Shown here in pieces: positions 61,423 to 64,000 of a DNA stretch of 64,000 nt. Under the pieces are notes generated by a model, which worked only from the letters and a program-made list of their open reading frames with translations, ran no database searches and was not told the DNA's origin. Origin of the DNA: Hedera helix. Lineage: Eukaryota > Streptophyta > Magnoliopsida > Apiales > Araliaceae. Location of the stretch: assembly GCA_947179155.2 (NCBI GenBank), contig OX359266.1, positions 42,619,039-42,683,038 of the forward strand, in the 5' to 3' direction. Both the position numbers and the translations under genes were made by a program. Numbering within the stretch: position 1 is the stretch's first letter; each line of letters begins with the position of its first letter.

Positions 61423-62010
61423 TAGCTGAGCAAGAAATCGAATTGCCCTCGAAATCGTACAAAAAATCGCATAAATCGCACCAACGGTTTCGGTATATGT
61501 GACAGTTTTAAGTGGTTGAAAAACCACAAATACGATTTGGGTTTGGTTTCTAAGTAAAAACGCATCTAAGAAACCGCACCGCATCATGCACTGTCAAAAT
61601 AAAATATATCAAAAAGTATTATTATAATATATAAATATTTAAAATTATCTCAAATTATAATTATCTCTGTTTAGAATTTTCATATATAAGGATATATCAT
61701 TATACATGTTTTTAGGTTTTCTTTTGCTTTTGTTTAGACAGAATATTATAAGTAAATTGTGTGTTATTAAAGTGGTATTTAATATTATATGATACTAAAT
61801 TATTAATTTAAATTACATAAAATTTAATTATTTCAATTGATTTTAGAGCCAAAACCGCACAAAATAAAATCGCACTGCAAGGTTCAAAACCACATCGTAC
61901 TAATCACAAACGATTTTATGTACGGTTTTAAATTTATTAAACCGCACCTAAATAATTTTATATACGATTTAAATTTTAAATTGTATCAAACCACACTATA
62001 CTCACTTCTA
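61423..62010. mobile_element. hAT-type MITE, copy B of the same family
   Basis: Aligns with copy A over nearly its whole length (shared GAATTGCCCTCGAAA, AACCGCACCGCATCATGCA and AGGTTCAAAACCACA phrases). Ends TAGCTGAGC and inverse TAGAAGTGAG. The flanking 8-mers do not match cleanly. It lies 311 bp from copy A in the same orientation. Confidence 0.8.
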
Positions 62011-62030
62011 TTTCTCACTTGATACCCCGT

Positions 62031-62034
62031 CTCT

Positions 62035-62070
<36 letters not shown>

Positions 62071-62082
62071 GCGCGCGCGCGC
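62031..62082. repeat. (CT)n(GC)6 microsatellite
   Basis: CT repeat with one interruption passing into six GC units. Confidence 0.95.
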
Positions 62083-62810
62083 AAATAGATGATAACTCTT
62101 TCCGATTGAAGTTTAAAGGAAAACTGTGTGACCGTCACTTTCTGCAACCTTGCAGGAACATTTGGGTATATTAAAATAATGCCACCATTCAATAACTAAG
62201 TGTTCTTTCATCTTTGGAACATATATAAAATGTGCGATTAATTAAAGACACAGTTTTTAGTTTGTGATATTTAAATTTAAAAATATATTTATATTTTAAA
62301 ATTTTAAATTAACATAAAATTCTTAACATGTCGGAACATTTCTAGCTAATATTTAAAATGTATTTCTAAAATAAAAAGTTTTTTAAAAAGGAGAACGTTG
62401 TCTCTAATTTTGTAATGAAGGGAGCTAGTGTACATGATATATAGCTGTAAGCACTTCAATTTATCAAAGCATTCCACAATATTAATGAGCTCAGAATAAA
62501 TTGCGCCATTAATAATACATCAAACAGAAGTCTACAAGCAGCATAAAAGAAAGAAAGAAAGAAAGAAAGAAAAACGATTTGAAGATTACAGCCAATGACT
62601 TACTGATCGGTATATATATATCCCTGAATTCTAAGCTATTAGTAGCAAAATAAGAAATAGTGATGTCCCTCTAAATATCACCACTCCCTCTCTTATATAT
62701 CTATATAATAAAAGAAATAATTAATATACTTGCATCAATTTGACTAACTAGACAATCCTAAAACCCAAATACCACAGAAAACATATTTAAATAATTAAAA
62801 AAAAAAAAAA
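62083..62810. other. downstream flank of the BBX gene
   Basis: AT-rich, with an AAAG microsatellite at about 62548-62572. It probably includes the BBX 3' UTR. No other gene seen. Confidence 0.5.
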
Positions 62811-63158
62811 TTAAAGAAGAAGGAAAGGCCTTTTGAGTTCTTTGGAGTAGTTTGCTTTAACATCAGAATTACACTGGCTTCTCTCCTTTTTGCTAACAAT
62901 GGATGGAAGTACCACCTCAACAGAAACTCCGATCAGATATCGATTCGTAAGACTTTGACAAGTCCTGCAAAGCAAGCATCTTATGTGTCTTTTGGCTAAG
63001 AAATTAGCCCCATGAACATTTTTATCGCATTTTCGACATAAAAACGCATCATCTGCTTGGCAATAAACGGAGGCATCCGAATTACAAAGCTCACAAGACA
63101 CTAAGCCTTGGGTGCCATGAGCAAAAACAGAGTCTTCTTCTTTATTACCTCTACACAT
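62811..63158 (-). CDS. single B-box microProtein, BBX30/BBX31 (MIP1) type
   Basis: Small zinc-binding protein of 115 aa. The only domain is one B-box at residues 22-64 (C22, C25, C33, D36, C41, C44, H49, H58), with no CCT domain. Residues 111-115 are PFLLL, close to the PF(V/L)FL tail of Arabidopsis BBX30/BBX31. Those proteins (MIP1b/MIP1a) pair with CONSTANS and recruit TOPLESS through this tail, delaying flowering, and act in light signalling. The same role is inferred here. The start codon gives MCRGNKEED, in line with the family. A TATA box lies about 85 bp upstream. One exon. Position after PEX22 agrees with At3g21890 (BBX31), so BBX31 is the likelier counterpart. Confidence 0.9.
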   Translation of the reverse strand: MCRGNKEEDSVFAHGTQGLVSCELCNSDASVYCQADDAFLCRKCDKNVHGANFLAKRHIRCLLCRTCQSLTNRYLIGVSVEVVLPSIVSKKERSQCNSDVKANYSKELKRPFLLL

Positions 63159-63242
63159 TTTTAAGACAATATCTATGTATATATGAAATCTGGCTTGTAT
63201 GTATAAGTAAGAAGTTGGAGAAAAGAGGAAGATATATAGTGA

Positions 63243-63249
63243 ATTTATA
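63243..63249 (-). promoter_or_regulatory. TATA box of the BBX gene
   Basis: Reads TATAAAT on the minus strand, 85-91 bp upstream of the start codon, with a pyrimidine-rich leader between. No other TATA-like site in this stretch fits better. Confidence 0.55.
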
Positions 63250-63476
63250 GTAGCGATGTTTACAAGAATATACTAGGCTGGGCTGCAAGAATTTTATTAA
63301 GGGTGGCCACAATTATTATTGAATATAATTAAATAAAAAATTAATAATTTAATAGAATTTAGCAAAATTAATAAATAAAATCATCAAGTATATTTTAATC
63401 GAAGTAACATAAAAGTCTTTACAAAATTATTATTCAATCGAGACTTCGAGTAGACGTGGAATTAAGATTATTTGTT

Positions 63477-63753
63477 TACTTAATCTGTTCCACAAAAATA
63501 ATCCTTTTTTATCTTTAATGTTAGTTAATTTGACAAATTCTAAATACAATTGTAATTTGAATTTATTATATTTTTTAGAATAACAATTTTGTACTTAGTA
63601 ATACATTTTAACTTTTTAAGTAGTTTAGAATATTAATTATTACATTAACCAGACTCAAATAAATTCACATTAATTTTATATATTAATTAAGATTTTACAA
63701 ATTGACTATTTTTTTTTTTGAAGTGAAACTACTTTTGTAGAATGGATGGAGTA
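63477..63753. mobile_element. Stowaway-like MITE
   Basis: The left end TACTTAATCTGTTCCACAAA matches the inverse of the right end, TACTCCATCCATTCTACAAA, at most positions. About 277 bp, AT-rich, no coding frame. It sits in the promoter-side flank of the BBX gene. Confidence 0.72.
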
Positions 63754-64000
63754 TTATTCTTTCTATTGGTTTGCTTAAAAAATTTCTTCTAATTTTTTGG
63801 ATGTGTTTATATATGTAAATATATGGTCGATCGGGTATTCATTTTCTCCATTCTATAAAAAGAGTCTCATTTTCATAATTTTTAAATATAAAAATATATT
63901 TTTGTTCTATATTTGTCCTTAAATTTTTTTTTTTTTTTTGTAAGTTTAGTGATAATGAAACTATGCATGGTGGCAAACTTAAATATATTGGGACATTTAA
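63754..64000. other. AT-rich window end
   Basis: Contains another CTCCATTCTATAAAAAGAG phrase at about 63846 that resembles one end of a Stowaway MITE; the partner would lie outside the window. Confidence 0.4.

Noticed and set aside
1..64000. tRNA or rRNA genes, CRISPR arrays, bacterial operons
   Set aside because: No tRNA-like T-loop and acceptor arrangement, no rRNA stretch and no spacer-repeat array were seen. The GGTTCGA-like phrase near 40723 belongs to the TRIM primer-site region.

Overview
The window is nuclear DNA from a flowering plant, almost certainly a eudicot. The genes have split exons with GT-AG introns, the spacers are very AT-rich, and the repeats are typical plant hAT, Mutator, Stowaway, TRIM and LTR elements. 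The species cannot be named from the sequence.

Four genes look intact. (1) A CCCH zinc-finger protein on + (10792-17940, 11 exons, 462 aa). (2) A single-exon chloroplast-type PPR protein on - (24704-26824), the apparent counterpart of Arabidopsis At1g71460. (3) PEX22, the peroxisomal membrane anchor of the PEX4 ubiquitin-conjugating enzyme, on - (28168-37994, 8 exons, 269 aa). (4) A one-B-box microProtein of the BBX30/BBX31 type on - (62811-63158). A decayed ATXR2-like SET-domain gene (21620-22983, -) lies between the first and second. From memory, CCCH40, ATXR2, PEX22 and BBX31 are At3g21810, At3g21820, At3g21865 and At3g21890, so the window appears to be an expanded block collinear with that part of Arabidopsis chromosome 3.

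The space between genes is mostly transposons. At 2.3-8.6 kb there is a hAT MITE and a complete, potentially autonomous hAT element with an intact 667-aa transposase and a perfect 8-bp target duplication, next to a broken TraB-family exon. The PEX22 introns hold a hAT derivative, a LINE relic and an LTR remnant. From 39 to 45 kb there are a Stowaway MITE, two abutting hAT-type elements (one carrying a TRIM) and a Mutator-like element that carries a receptor-kinase gene fragment. From 45468 to 57343 lies an 11.9-kb LTR retrotransposon with two 4743-bp LTRs that differ at about five sites and a 2.4-kb internal region without retroelement protein genes. This is the LARD (large retrotransposon derivative) design, and the insertion is very recent. 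Two copies of one hAT MITE family precede the BBX gene.

The genes are independent transcription units and form no shared pathway. CCCH is a probable RNA-binding protein, the PPR protein probably acts on organelle RNA, PEX22 works in peroxisomal receptor recycling, and the B-box microProtein probably modulates CONSTANS-type or light-signalling complexes.
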